Assembly (NCBI GenBank): GCA_018817865.1
Contig: JAHITG010000443.1
Span: 1-5,570 of the forward strand
Source of the DNA: Spirochaetota bacterium
GTDB taxonomy: Bacteria > Spirochaetota > JAHITG01
Length of the DNA: 5,570 bases
Direction of reading: 5' to 3'
A program made the position numbers and the translations under genes. A model generated the notes under the pieces. That model did no database searches. It was not told the DNA's origin and was given only the letters and a program-made list of their open reading frames with translations. Shown here piece by piece: positions 5,465 to 5,570 of this stretch. Within the stretch, counting starts at the first letter, position 1. Each line of letters opens with the position of its first letter.

Positions 5465-5570
5465 GGAAAAGACAACTTCCTTTTTCTATATATTTCCACT
5501 TTATAAATAACTTGACTGTATAAGGTATTTATCTATCAAATCAAATACTAATTAAAAAATATTGATCATC

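Noticed and set aside
5463..5482. Inverted repeat AAGGAA...TTCCTT followed by T residues on the plus strand
   Set aside because: A six-pair AT-rich stem with an eight-base loop is too weak for a terminator, and there is no plus-strand gene to end.

Overview
The window is AT-rich bacterial DNA with five complete genes, all on the minus strand. They read from right to left: gene A (3835-5337), gene B (3188-3724), gene C (1930-3210), gene D (930-1844) and gene E (134-895). Strong Shine-Dalgarno sequences, a consensus sigma70-type promoter, a rho-independent terminator, an outer-membrane-style lipoprotein and several Sec signal peptides point to a Gram-negative-type bacterium. The CsgG-like protein with its GCTETEC signature, the TolB-like propeller protein and the lipoprotein with a DNPLDP motif after the lipid-attachment Cys resemble proteins of poorly cultured diderm lineages (Fibrobacter, spirochaete, Cloacimonadota or KSB1-like groups). 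I cannot assign a phylum from the sequence alone.

Right part (5570 to 3835): about 230 bases of AT-rich upstream DNA hold no gene but contain promoter-like elements. Gene A follows. It is a 500-residue protein with about seven membrane segments joined to a six-blade TolB/PD40-type propeller predicted to lie outside the cytoplasm.

Middle part (3834 to 1930): after a 110-base gap with its own candidate promoter comes a two-gene redox unit. Gene B is a TlpA/ResA-type membrane-anchored thioredoxin with CKPC. It overlaps by 23 bases with gene C, an exported UshA/5'-nucleotidase-like protein. Gene C has lost several canonical metal ligands, gained a Cys-His-Cys motif and carries a second thioredoxin-like domain (CKSC) at its C-terminus. 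Gene C starts with TTG and is probably translationally coupled to gene B. This pair is the most unusual part of the window.

Left part (1929 to 1): a perfect TTGACA / TATAAT promoter drives gene D, an exported CsgG/TolB-N-like protein with an acidic linker and a C-terminal membrane hairpin. Gene E, a lipoprotein with a jelly-roll-like domain, lies 34 bases downstream in the same transcript. The transcript ends at a strong rho-independent terminator just after gene E. A perfect 28-base palindrome of REP type lies beyond it.

All five products are predicted to act in the envelope. Cysteine pairs in B, C and D suggest periplasmic thiol chemistry as a common theme, but a joint pathway is an inference. 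No tRNA, rRNA, CRISPR array, transposase or origin was seen.
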